From Saccharothrix obliqua (GTDB taxonomy: Bacteria > Actinomycetota > Actinomycetes > Mycobacteriales > Pseudonocardiaceae), in the NCBI RefSeq assembly GCF_019375475.1, contig NZ_JAHXGQ010000009.1, positions 248,001 through 312,000 on the forward strand: DNA of 64,000 bases. The letters run 5' to 3'. Each line of letters opens with the position of its first letter. The first letter of the stretch is position 1. A model generated the notes under the pieces. It did no database searches. It was not told the origin of the DNA and was given only the letters and a program-made list of their open reading frames with translations. A program made the position numbers and the translations under genes. Below, in pieces: positions 42,045 through 50,416 of the stretch.

Positions 42045-44606
42045 CTACGACCGGTCGAACTCCTGCGCCGCCAGCGCACGCACGATCCCTGCCCGACCCT
42101 CCGACACCAGCCGCCGCAACGCGGGCGGGCGCTCCTCGGCCAGCCACGCGTCCGCCGCCGCGACCGTGTCCGCCGCGATCGACCACGACGGGAACAGCCC
42201 GACGACCATGGACTGAGCCCGCTCGCTGGACCGCCGCTCCCACACGTCGGCGACGTCGGCGAAGTACCGCGTCACGAACGGCTGCAACAGCTCCTTCTGA
42301 CCGGGGTGCTGGATGCCCGCGACCACGGCTTCGCTGACCGCGTTGGGCAGGTCGTCGTCGTTGACGGCGCGGTCCCACGCCTCGGTCTTGGCCGCCGCGG
42401 TGGGCCGCAGCGCCCGCGCGGACTCGGCACGCCGCCGCCCGGTGGCGGTGGGGTCGCGCTCCTCCTCGGCCGCGATCTCGTCCAACCCGGCCGCGCCGTG
42501 CGCGACGAGCGCCTGGAGCAGCCGCCACCGCAGGTCGGTGTCCACGTCCAGGCCGGGCAGCACGTCGGTGCCCTCGTACCAGCCGCGCAGCACCCGCAGG
42601 CCCTCTTCGCCCAGCACGGACCCGGCGAGCGAGTTGACGAACGCGAGCTGGTGGTCGGAGCCGGGTTCGGCGGCCCGCGCCAGCTCCAGGGTCTTGGCGA
42701 CGAACCGCCGCCAGCCCTCGTCGCGCCACGACGCGTCGGCGTACGACGACAACGCGGTCTGGGCCTGGAGCAGCAGCCGCTGCACCACGCCGACCTCGGT
42801 CTCCGCGTGCAGGCCGCCGAGCACCAGGTTGACGAAGTCGCGTGCCTTCAGCTCCGCCTCGCGCGTCATCTCCCACGCGGCCGACCAGCACAGCGTGCGG
42901 GGCAGCGGCTCGGCGATGTCGGCGATGTGGTCGATCAGCGACGCCAGCGAGTCGCTGTCCAACCGCATCGTGCAGTAGGTCAGGTCGTCGTCGTTGACCA
43001 GCACCAGCTTGCCGCGCGGCACGCCGACCAGGTCGGGCACCTCGGTGCGCTCGCCGGACACGTCCAGCTCCACGCGGTGCGTGCGCACCAGCTTGCCGTT
43101 GTCGTCCGCGTCGTAGACGCCGACCGCGATCCGGTGCGTGCGCAGCTCGCCCGCGCCGGGCCGCGCGCCGCCCTGGAGCACCGCGAACTCGGTGAACTTC
43201 CCGGCGGCGTCGACGGAGTACCTGGGGCGCAGCAGGTTCAGGCCGGTGGTCTCCAGCCACTGCGCGCTCCACCAGGACAGGTCGCGGCCGGACGCCTCCT
43301 CCAGCGCCGACAGCAGGTCGGCGAGGGTGGCGTTGCCCCAGGCGTGCTTGGCGAAGTAGACCCGCAGGCCCGCGAGGAAGTTGTCCAGGCCGACGTAGGA
43401 CACGAGCTGCTTGAGCACCGACGCGCCCTTGGCGTAGGTGATGCCGTCGAAGTTGACCTCGACCGCCTGGAGGTCCGGGATGTCGGACGCGACGGGGTGC
43501 GTGGAGGGCAGCTGGTCCTGCCGGTACGCCCAGGACTTCTCGATCTTGGCGAACGTGGTCCACGCCTGCCGGTACTCGGTGGCCTCGGCCTGCGCCAGCA
43601 CCGACGCCCAGGTGGCGAACGACTCGTTCAGCCACAGGTCGTCCCACCAGCGCATGGTGACCAGGTCGCCGAACCACATGTGCGCCATCTCGTGCAGCAC
43701 GGTCTCGGCGCGCCGCTCGTACATGTAGCGCGTGACGCGGCTGCGGAAGACGTAGTCCTCCAGGAACGTGACGCAGCCCGCGTTCTCCATCGCGCCCGCG
43801 TTGAACTCGGGCACGAAGCACTGGTCGTACTTGCCGAACGGGTACTTGACGCCGAACGCCCGGTGGTAGAAGCCGAAACCCTGCTTGGTCTCGTTGAACA
43901 GCCGCTCGTGGTCCATGTGCTCGGCCAGCGAGGCACGGCAGTAGATGCCCAGCGGGATGGTCGTGTCGCCGTCGGTGAACTCGTCGCGCCACTCCGCGTA
44001 CGGGCCGGCGACCAGCGCCACCAGGTACGTGGACATGGGTTTGGTGCGCTCGAACACGTGCCGGTCCGCGCCGCCGATACCGTCCACAGTGGACTCGACC
44101 GGGGCGTTGGAGATGACCTTCCAGTCCGCGGGCGCGGTCACCGCCAGGTCGTACACCGACTTCAGGTCGGGCTGGTCGAAGCACGCGAACATGCGCTTGG
44201 CGTCCGCGGTCTCGAACTGGGAGTACAGGTAGACGCCGCCGTCCACCGGGTCGACGAACCGGTGCAGGCCCTCGCCGGTGTTCATGTACCGGCAGTCGGC
44301 CTCCACGGTCAGCTCGTTGACCTCGGCGAGGTCGGGCAGCGCCAGGCCGTCCTCCTCGCGGTAGCCCGACACGTCCAGCTCGACGCCGTTGAGCACGGCG
44401 CGGTGCACGGTGGCGGCGACGATGTCGACCCACGAGGACGCGCCGGGCGTCCGGCTGCGGAACGCGACCGTCGTGGTCGAGCGGAACGTGTCCGAGCCCG
44501 GCTTGCCACCACCGTCGGTCAGGTCCAGCTCGATCCGGTAGGAGTCGACTTCCAGCAGCGCAGCCCGCTGCTGCGCCTGGTCGCGGGTCAGGTTGGGTGC
44601 CGCCAC
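42045..44606 (-). CDS. pepN: Aminopeptidase N (M1 metallopeptidase)
   Basis: An 853-aa zinc aminopeptidase from GTG 44606, with GAGGTGA upstream. The exopeptidase motif GAMEN is at 271-275. The zinc site is HEMAH (305-309) with Glu328 eighteen residues later (WLNESFA). The C-terminal 400 residues form the helical ERAP1-like domain typical of the actinobacterial/Streptomyces lineage. It removes N-terminal residues from peptides released by proteolysis, and is cytosolic. It is convergent with the DUF5130 gene and divergent from the Rv2466c-like gene, as in M. tuberculosis. Confidence 0.96.
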   Translation of the reverse strand: MAAPNLTRDQAQQRAALLEVDSYRIELDLTDGGGKPGSDTFRSTTTVAFRSRTPGASSWVDIVAATVHRAVLNGVELDVSGYREEDGLALPDLAEVNELTVEADCRYMNTGEGLHRFVDPVDGGVYLYSQFETADAKRMFACFDQPDLKSVYDLAVTAPADWKVISNAPVESTVDGIGGADRHVFERTKPMSTYLVALVAGPYAEWRDEFTDGDTTIPLGIYCRASLAEHMDHERLFNETKQGFGFYHRAFGVKYPFGKYDQCFVPEFNAGAMENAGCVTFLEDYVFRSRVTRYMYERRAETVLHEMAHMWFGDLVTMRWWDDLWLNESFATWASVLAQAEATEYRQAWTTFAKIEKSWAYRQDQLPSTHPVASDIPDLQAVEVNFDGITYAKGASVLKQLVSYVGLDNFLAGLRVYFAKHAWGNATLADLLSALEEASGRDLSWWSAQWLETTGLNLLRPRYSVDAAGKFTEFAVLQGGARPGAGELRTHRIAVGVYDADDNGKLVRTHRVELDVSGERTEVPDLVGVPRGKLVLVNDDDLTYCTMRLDSDSLASLIDHIADIAEPLPRTLCWSAAWEMTREAELKARDFVNLVLGGLHAETEVGVVQRLLLQAQTALSSYADASWRDEGWRRFVAKTLELARAAEPGSDHQLAFVNSLAGSVLGEEGLRVLRGWYEGTDVLPGLDVDTDLRWRLLQALVAHGAAGLDEIAAEEERDPTATGRRRAESARALRPTAAAKTEAWDRAVNDDDLPNAVSEAVVAGIQHPGQKELLQPFVTRYFADVADVWERRSSERAQSMVVGLFPSWSIAADTVAAADAWLAEERPPALRRLVSEGRAGIVRALAAQEFDRS

Positions 44607-44833
44607 TGGTCACCTCGTCTGCCGGCGCACTGGTGCGTGCCGCCGACCTCGTCGGAACGGGGGAAGTGTCGTGTCGGTGAACACAACAGTCGCATCCAAT
44701 CACGTGAGACGGGGACGCGTGGACCCCGTCCGAGGGAAGAGTCCGTGCGGTCGGTTGGTTGGCATGTGGTGGTGAGTTCGGACGCCGGCGTGGCGGACCG
44801 CGCACAACCGCCGATCACGAGGAGAAACGCACC

Positions 44834-45436
44834 ATGTCCACCAAGGTCGACTTCTACTTCGACCCGGCCTGCCCGTTCGCCTGGATCACGTCCCGCTGGA
44901 TCCTGGAGGTCGAGCAACAGCGCGACATCGACCTGAGCTTCCGGGTGATGAGCCTCTCGGTGCTCAACGAGCACCGGGACGTGGACGCGGGCTACCGGGC
45001 GTTCCTGGACAAGGCGTGGGGTCCGGTGCGGGTGGCCGTCGCCGCCGCCAAACACCACGGCGACGACGTGCTGCGCGACCTGTACACGGCGTTGGGCACG
45101 CGCATCCACCACGAGCGCGTCAAGGACTTCGACAAGGCCGCCAGGCTCGCGTTGGCGGACGTCGGGCTGCCCGCGGAGCTGGCGGAGGCCGCGCACTCCA
45201 CCGACTACGACGAGGACCTGCGCGCGAGCCACCACCGCGGCATGGACCCGGTGGGCGACGACGTCGGCACGCCCACCATCCACATCGACGGGGTGGCGTT
45301 CTTCGGGCCGGTGCTGACCCGCGTGCCGCGTGGCGAAGAGGCGCTGAAGATCTTCGACGGCGCGGTGGCGCTGGCCGGCTACCCGTACTTCTTCGAGCTG
45401 AAGCGCGGTCGCACGGAGGACCCGCGGTTCTCCTGA
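44834..45436 (+). CDS. DsbA-like mycothiol-dependent reductase family (Rv2466c-like)
   Basis: A 200-aa thioredoxin-fold protein from ATG 44834, preceded by GAGGAG. The N-terminal motif is [17 protein letters not shown]: Cys13-Pro-Phe-Ala16, so the second Cys of the CxxC found in M. tuberculosis Rv2466c (CPWC) is replaced by Ala. The cis-Pro loop [11 protein letters not shown] and the C-terminal [17 protein letters not shown] and YPYFFELKR segments match that family. With a single active-site Cys it would work by a monothiol mechanism, probably with mycothiol. It is cytosolic and stands next to pepN in conserved order. Confidence 0.9.
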   Translation: MSTKVDFYFDPACPFAWITSRWILEVEQQRDIDLSFRVMSLSVLNEHRDVDAGYRAFLDKAWGPVRVAVAAAKHHGDDVLRDLYTALGTRIHHERVKDFDKAARLALADVGLPAELAEAAHSTDYDEDLRASHHRGMDPVGDDVGTPTIHIDGVAFFGPVLTRVPRGEEALKIFDGAVALAGYPYFFELKRGRTEDPRFS

Positions 45437-45446
45437 GGCCCCGGAT

Positions 45447-45483
45447 GTGACACTCTGAGTCGAAAGTCGTCCCAGAGTGTCAC
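45447..45483. promoter_or_regulatory. Inverted repeat between Rv2466c-like gene and ALDH
   Basis: Perfect 11-bp arms GTGACACTCTG (45447-45457) and CAGAGTGTCAC (45473-45483) are separated by 15 nt. A GGATG and CATCC pair flanks them. It ends 19 bp before the ALDH start, so an operator for ALDH or a terminator of the upstream gene are both possible. Confidence 0.55.
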
Positions 45484-45502
45484 AACATCCGGGAGTGCGG
45501 TC

Positions 45503-46858
45503 ATGATCGAGGTCGTCAACCCGACCACCGAAGAGGTCATCGGCACGGTGCGGGCGGGCACGCCCGGCGACGTCGACACGGCCGTCACCCGGGCCGCCGC
45601 CGCGTTCCCGGCGTGGGCCGCCACCGCCGTCGAGGAGCGCGCGGAGGTCGTCCGCCGCATCGCCGAGGGCCTGACCGCGCGGGCGGACGAACTCGCCTCG
45701 ACCATGACCGCGGAGATGGGCACGCCCATCACGTTCGCGACGAAGGTCCAGGTGCCCAACCCGGTCGGGATCGCCAACGGCGTCGCCGACGCGCTGGAGG
45801 CGGGGTACTTCACCGACGAGGTGATCGGCAACTCGCTGGTCGTGCGGGAACCGGCCGGCGTGGTTGCCGCCATCACGCCGTGGAACTTCCCGTTGCAGCA
45901 GATGGTGGCCAAGGTCGTCCCGGCGCTCGCGGCGGGCGACGCGGTCGTGCTCAAGCCCAGCGAACTCGCCCCGCTCACCGCCGACCTGCTGGCCGAGGTG
46001 GTCGCCGCGGCGGGCGTGCCGCACGGCGTGTTCGAACTGGTCCACGGCACCGGCCCGGTGGTGGGCGAGGCGCTCGCCGCGCACCCGCGGGTGGACGTGG
46101 TGTCGTTCACCGGGTCGACCCGGGCCGGCCGCCGGGTGTCCGCGCTGGCCGCCGAGACCGTCAAGCGGGTCGCGCTGGAACTCGGCGGCAAGTCCGCGAA
46201 CGTCGTCCTCGACGACGCCGACCTGGGCCGCGCGGTGAAGATCGGCGTGGCCAACGCGTTCATGAACAACGGCCAGGCGTGCAGCGCGTGGACCCGGCTG
46301 CTCGTGCCCGCCGACCGGCAGGAGGAGGCGTTGGCCACCGCCGTCGCCGCCGCGGCGAAGTACGTGCCGGACGACCCGGCGCGGTCCGGCACGCGCCTGG
46401 GCCCGGCCGTGACCGCGGCGCAGCGGGACCGCGTGGTCGGCTACATCCGCCGCGGCGTCGAGGAGGGCGCGCGGCTCGTGCACGGCGGCGTCGACGCGCC
46501 CACCGAGCGCGGGTTCCACGTCGCGCCGACCGTGTTCGGCGATGTGACGTCGGACATGGTCATCGCGCAGGAGGAGATCTTCGGGCCGGTGTTGTCCGTG
46601 TTGCCGTACACCGACGTGGACGACGCGGTGCGCATCGCCAACTCGACCATCTACGGGCTCGGGGGCGCGGTGTTCTCCGCCGACCCGGAGCGCGCGCTGG
46701 CGGTGGCCAAGCGGCTGCGCACCGGGCAGGTCGACATCAACGGCGCGGCTTTCAACACCAGCGCGCCGTTCGGCGGGTACCGGCAGTCGGGCAACGGGCG
46801 CGAGTTCGGCCGGTACGGGCTGGACGAGTTCACCGAGGTCAAGTCGATCCAGCGTTGA
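45503..46858 (+). CDS. NAD(P)-dependent aldehyde dehydrogenase
   Basis: A 451-aa ALDH-superfamily enzyme from ATG 45503. Asn128 is in TPWNFPLQQ, Glu226 in [11 protein letters not shown] and the nucleophile Cys260 in [11 protein letters not shown]. The NAD-binding FTGST is at about 202-206, and the C-terminal [21 protein letters not shown] is typical. It lacks about 20 N-terminal residues compared with most members, which begin upstream of NPTTEE. The substrate is not assignable. It is inserted between the Rv2466c-like gene and rpiB relative to M. tuberculosis. Its stop is 4 bp from the convergent comB. Confidence 0.93.
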   Translation: MIEVVNPTTEEVIGTVRAGTPGDVDTAVTRAAAAFPAWAATAVEERAEVVRRIAEGLTARADELASTMTAEMGTPITFATKVQVPNPVGIANGVADALEAGYFTDEVIGNSLVVREPAGVVAAITPWNFPLQQMVAKVVPALAAGDAVVLKPSELAPLTADLLAEVVAAAGVPHGVFELVHGTGPVVGEALAAHPRVDVVSFTGSTRAGRRVSALAAETVKRVALELGGKSANVVLDDADLGRAVKIGVANAFMNNGQACSAWTRLLVPADRQEEALATAVAAAAKYVPDDPARSGTRLGPAVTAAQRDRVVGYIRRGVEEGARLVHGGVDAPTERGFHVAPTVFGDVTSDMVIAQEEIFGPVLSVLPYTDVDDAVRIANSTIYGLGGAVFSADPERALAVAKRLRTGQVDINGAAFNTSAPFGGYRQSGNGREFGRYGLDEFTEVKSIQR

Positions 46859-46861
46859 GGG

Positions 46862-47557
46862 TCACGCCCGCAGCACCCCGTCCACCAGGCGCGGCACGGC
46901 GTCGCTCACGTTCACGCACGACGCGAGCGCCACGTCGCCCATGTGCCCGGCCGCGATCAGCTCCCGCCCCGAAACGCACCCGGTGAGCACGTCCTCCACC
47001 GAAGACCGCGCGAACACCTCCGCCGCCACGACGGCCTCCACCGACGCGGCCCCGTACCCGAGCAACGACGCGAGCACCGCCCCCGCCCCGACCAGGTCCT
47101 CCACCGCGGGCCGCAACGGGCCGCGGGAGGTGGTGGGGCCCCACCGCTCACCCGCCGCGACCACCCCGATGGGCCCGCCGTGCGCGAGTTCCCGCGCGGC
47201 GGTGGCGACGGCACGCGCGTTGCGCAGGCAGCCGGCGAGCACCAACGACCCGGTGGCCGCCGCGAGGTCGCACAGGGTCGCCCCGTTCGGCGACGGCAGC
47301 TCCAGCACGGTTCCCGCCGGCAGCTCCACCAGGGACGACGGCCGCAGCGACCACGTCGGGTCGGCGGGCGCCGCGGCGCGCTCCCGGTCGCCCCACCGCA
47401 CGGGGCGCACCGCGGCGCCACGCCCGACGGCGATGTCCACCGCCGTGCTGAACGACAACACGTCCACCACGACCAGCACGGCGCACGTCCCGCCGAGGGC
47501 GGCGATGCCCTCGTCACCCCACTCCAGGCGCAGCTGGTATCCCTCTTGTCCGAACAC
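46862..47557 (-). CDS. 2-phosphosulfolactate phosphatase family protein (ComB-like)
   Basis: A 231-aa protein starting at GTG 47557. ComB landmarks are VVVDVLSFSTAVDIAVGRGA, ELPSPNGATLCDLA, VVAAGERW and a C-terminal AGHMGDVALASCVNVSDAVP. The archetype dephosphorylates 2-phosphosulfolactate in coenzyme M synthesis; actinobacterial homologues lack that pathway and their substrate is unknown. Its start codon is only 10 bp from the divergent rpiB start. Confidence 0.85.
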   Translation of the reverse strand: MFGQEGYQLRLEWGDEGIAALGGTCAVLVVVDVLSFSTAVDIAVGRGAAVRPVRWGDRERAAAPADPTWSLRPSSLVELPAGTVLELPSPNGATLCDLAAATGSLVLAGCLRNARAVATAARELAHGGPIGVVAAGERWGPTTSRGPLRPAVEDLVGAGAVLASLLGYGAASVEAVVAAEVFARSSVEDVLTGCVSGRELIAAGHMGDVALASCVNVSDAVPRLVDGVLRA

Positions 47558-47567
47558 CCGGGCAAGG

Positions 47568-48053
47568 ATGGCAGACTTCCCGGACGTGCGCGTTTACCTG
47601 GGATCGGACCATGCGGGCTTCGAGCTGAAGGCCCACCTCGCCAAGCACCTGACCGAAGCCGGCCACGAGGTGGTCGACGTCGGCCCGGCGGTGTACGACG
47701 CGGAGGACGACTACCCGCCGTTCTGCATCGAGGCGGCCCGCCGCGTGGTGGCCGACGAGGGCAGCCTCGGCGTCGTGATCGGCGGCTCGGGCAACGGCGA
47801 GCAGATCGCCGCCAACAAGGTGCCGGGCGCGCGGGCGGCGCTGGCCTACAGCGTCGAGACCGCCCAGCTCGCCCGTGAGCACAACAACGCCCAGCTGATC
47901 GGCGTGGGCGCGCGGATGCACTCCGCCGAGGAGGCGACCGCGATCGTCGAGGCGTTCCTGGCCACGCCGTTCTCCGACCAGCCCCGGCACGCCCGCCGCG
48001 TCGCGATCCTGAGCGAGTACGAGCGGACCGGCGAGGCGCCGGCACTGCCCTGA
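47568..48053 (+). CDS. rpiB: Ribose-5-phosphate isomerase B
   Basis: A 161-aa enzyme from ATG 47568; a GTG at 47586 would give a shorter protein beginning VRVYLGSDHAG. RpiB motifs are YLGSDHAGFELK, DDYPPFC, VIGGSGNGEQIAANKVPG with the catalytic Glu of the mycobacterial type, and AREHNNAQLIGVGARM. It interconverts ribose-5-P and ribulose-5-P in the pentose phosphate pathway. It overlaps the next gene by one base and probably forms an operon with it and nei. Confidence 0.95.
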   Translation: MADFPDVRVYLGSDHAGFELKAHLAKHLTEAGHEVVDVGPAVYDAEDDYPPFCIEAARRVVADEGSLGVVIGGSGNGEQIAANKVPGARAALAYSVETAQLAREHNNAQLIGVGARMHSAEEATAIVEAFLATPFSDQPRHARRVAILSEYERTGEAPALP

Positions 48054-48709
48054 TGATCCGCGAGCTGCTGTTCGAGGACCTGTCCGGGGTGTTCACCCCG
48101 GACCCGGAGACGGTCATCGACGCCGCGGCCGACGAGCCCCGGTACCTGGAGCGGGTGCCGGGGCTGCTCGCCGTGCTCACCGACCCGGATACCGAGCGCT
48201 ACCACCGGTTCCTGGCGGTGCAGGCGCTCGCGACGTGGGGCCACGCCCCGGTGTACCCGGTGGTGGCGGCCACGGCCGAGGCGGGCCGCCGCTCGCCGTG
48301 GCTGGGGATGCTGACCGACCAGCGGGGCCGGGACCGGACGTTCCCGGAACTGGCGCTGGCCGTCGCGGAGGGCAGGCGGCACACCGCGGGCACCGCCGGT
48401 GAACCCGCCCGGATCGCCGCGCTGACCGCGCTGGTCGGGCTGGGCGACGAGCTGTTCTTCGACTGGCAGCTGGCCCACGCCGCCGACGAACCCGCGGTGG
48501 CCGACGCGCTGGCGGCCGTCGTGGACCGCGGCGTGGAGCGCGGGGACGAACCCGATTTCGACCGGGTGCTCCAGCTCGCCGACCTGTGCGCCGTGCTGGC
48601 CCGGCACGACCGGCCGCGTGCGGAGGTGCTCGCGGAGCGCCTGCTGCGCAAGGACCGCCGGCTGACCGTGCGCACCCATCTCGCGACGGTGGTGCCGGTC
48701 CGTGCCTGA
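48053..48709 (+). CDS. Alpha-helical protein of unknown function between rpiB and nei
   Basis: A 218-aa soluble protein from ATG 48053, sharing one base with the rpiB stop and overlapping nei by 8 bp. It is almost wholly helical with Ala/Leu/Asp/Arg-rich repeats (FLAVQALATWGHAPVY, AGEPARIAALTALVGLGDEL), suggesting a HEAT-like or armadillo-like scaffold. No catalytic motif is visible. Tight coupling to nei and rpiB suggests expression with them, not a known function. Confidence 0.7.
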   Translation: MIRELLFEDLSGVFTPDPETVIDAAADEPRYLERVPGLLAVLTDPDTERYHRFLAVQALATWGHAPVYPVVAATAEAGRRSPWLGMLTDQRGRDRTFPELALAVAEGRRHTAGTAGEPARIAALTALVGLGDELFFDWQLAHAADEPAVADALAAVVDRGVERGDEPDFDRVLQLADLCAVLARHDRPRAEVLAERLLRKDRRLTVRTHLATVVPVRA

Positions 48710-49508
48710 AGGCCACACCCTGCACCGGCTCGCGAAGCTCCACCACCGCCGCTACGCGGGCCGCGCCGTCGCCGTGAGCAGCCCGCAGGGCCGGTTCGAC
48801 GCGTCCGCCGTGGACGGTCGGGTGCTGCGTCGGGCGGAGGCGCACGGCAAGCACCTGTTCCACGTGTACGGCCCCGACGCGACCGTGCACGTCCATCTCG
48901 GCCTCTACGGCACGTTCACCGAGGCCACGCGCCCGGTCGCGGAACCGGTCGGCCAGGTGCGGATGCGGCTGGTCGGCGACACGCACTGGACGGACCTGCG
49001 TGGCCCGACCCGGTGCGAGGTGCTCACCGACGTGGAGGTGGCCGCGCTGCGTGCCCGCCTCGGCCCCGACCCGCTGCGCCGCGACGCCGACCCGGCCGCG
49101 GTGTTCGCCCGCCTCACCCGGTCCCGCCAGCCGATCGGCGCGTTGCTGATGGACCAGCGGGTCGTGGCGGGCGTCGGCAACGTGTACCGGGCGGAGCTGC
49201 TGTTCCGCCACGGCGTGCACCCGCTGACGCCGGGCACCGCCGTCGACCGCGCCCGGTGGGACGAGATGTGGGCAGACCTCGTGGTGTTGATGCGTGCCGG
49301 TGTGCGCGTCGGGCGCATCGACACCGTGCGGCCCGAGCACCTGCCCGAGGTGACCGGTCGCGCGCCGCGTCAGGACCGGCACGGCGGGGAGGTCTACGTG
49401 TACCGGCGCGCCGGTCTGCCGTGCCTGGTGTGCGGCACGCCCGTCGCGCAGGCCGACCTGGTGGGCCGCAACCTGTTCTGGTGCCCCGGCTGCCAGCCGC
49501 GGGGCTGA
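48702..49508 (+). CDS. nei: DNA glycosylase/AP lyase of the Fpg/Nei family
   Basis: A 268-aa enzyme from GTG 48702. After removal of the initiator the catalytic Pro is followed by Glu (PEGHTLHRLAKL). The conserved lysine is in RRAEAHGKHLFH (Lys50), and the H2TH region contains LLMDQRVVAGVGNVYRAELLF. The C-terminus has a four-cysteine zinc finger (CLVCG...FWCPGC). It excises oxidised pyrimidines and nicks the strand. It corresponds in position to Rv2464c (nei1). Confidence 0.94.
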   Translation: MPEGHTLHRLAKLHHRRYAGRAVAVSSPQGRFDASAVDGRVLRRAEAHGKHLFHVYGPDATVHVHLGLYGTFTEATRPVAEPVGQVRMRLVGDTHWTDLRGPTRCEVLTDVEVAALRARLGPDPLRRDADPAAVFARLTRSRQPIGALLMDQRVVAGVGNVYRAELLFRHGVHPLTPGTAVDRARWDEMWADLVVLMRAGVRVGRIDTVRPEHLPEVTGRAPRQDRHGGEVYVYRRAGLPCLVCGTPVAQADLVGRNLFWCPGCQPRG

Positions 49509-49526
49509 CGCGCGACCGCGACGACG

Positions 49527-49557
49527 AAGGGCCGCACCCGGAACGGGTGCGGCCCTT
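49527..49557. terminator. Bidirectional terminator between nei and the membrane protein gene
   Basis: A 13-bp perfect inverted repeat, AAGGGCCGCACCC and its complement, encloses the 5-nt loop GGAAC, between convergent stops at 49508 and 49570. A C-run follows. Confidence 0.8.
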
Positions 49558-49569
49558 CCCCCGTCCGGG

Positions 49570-50340
49570 TCAGAAGTCGAAACCACCGCCGAAGTCGCCA
49601 CCGAAATCGCCGCCGCCGAAGTCCCCGCCGCCGAAGTCGCCACCGGCGTCACCGCCCGCGTCACCACCGCCGTCCGCGCCCGCGCCATCGGCGTAGCCGT
49701 CCGCGTAGGCGGCGTTGAGGGCGTCCGGCGAGACACCGGCCATGCCCGAGAACATCGCGTTGAACAGCAGGAACGAACCGACGCCCCACGCGCCCGCCAC
49801 CAGCGCGGGCTTCCACCACGGCTCGCTGTACCAACCCTGCGGCACCGGACGGCCCGCGACCACACCACCGGGGTAGTAGTGCGGGGTGCCCGCACCCGGC
49901 TGCGGCGACGCCGAGTAGTCGTGGCCCTCGACGGTGACCCGCCGGTCCTCCGTGACGCGACCCGCGCGGCCCTGACCGGTGAGGTCCGGCAGCTCCGGGC
50001 CCGGGTCCAGGCCCATCGCGGTGCGCGCGGCCCGCACGTAGTACAGGCCCTCCATCGCGGTCTGGGTGACCAGGCGGCACTGATCCAGGGTCTTGGCCTG
50101 CTCCATCTGCGAACCGGCGGCGGTGAAGCGCTCGGACGCGTCGGCCAGCGCCTGGCTGGACGCCACGTCCGTGCCGGTCAGGTTCATCACCTGCCCGCCG
50201 AGCCGCTCCACCCAGCGCCGCGCCTCGGCCTGGGCGTCGTCCAGCTCGCGCTGCCGGGCCGCCGCACGGGACTTCGCGAGGTACCAGACGCCGCCCACCA
50301 CCACGACGAGCAGCACCAGCACCACGATGGTGGCGTTCAC
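49570..50340 (-). CDS. Membrane-anchored protein with Gly/Asp/Phe repeat tail (DUF1542-like)
   Basis: A 256-aa protein from GTG 50340 with GGGAGG upstream. One N-terminal TM helix (ATIVVLVLLVVVVGGVWYLA) is followed by a coiled-coil helical domain (about 25-110) and a second hydrophobic segment near 185-200 (ALVAGAWGVGSFLLFNAMF). The C-terminal 50 residues are a low-complexity tail of GGDFGGGDFGG-type units ending FDF. The central domain resembles DUF1542 proteins. It is predicted to sit on the inner membrane with the helical domain in the cytoplasm; the function is unknown. Confidence 0.75.
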   Translation of the reverse strand: MNATIVVLVLLVVVVGGVWYLAKSRAAARQRELDDAQAEARRWVERLGGQVMNLTGTDVASSQALADASERFTAAGSQMEQAKTLDQCRLVTQTAMEGLYYVRAARTAMGLDPGPELPDLTGQGRAGRVTEDRRVTVEGHDYSASPQPGAGTPHYYPGGVVAGRPVPQGWYSEPWWKPALVAGAWGVGSFLLFNAMFSGMAGVSPDALNAAYADGYADGAGADGGGDAGGDAGGDFGGGDFGGGDFGGDFGGGFDF

Positions 50341-50416
50341 GGAGGACCTCCCGGGCAGTGCGACAGCTTGATGCCCCGCTCAACGCCCGGGACCGGGGTG
50401 AAGGTTCCCGAACCGC

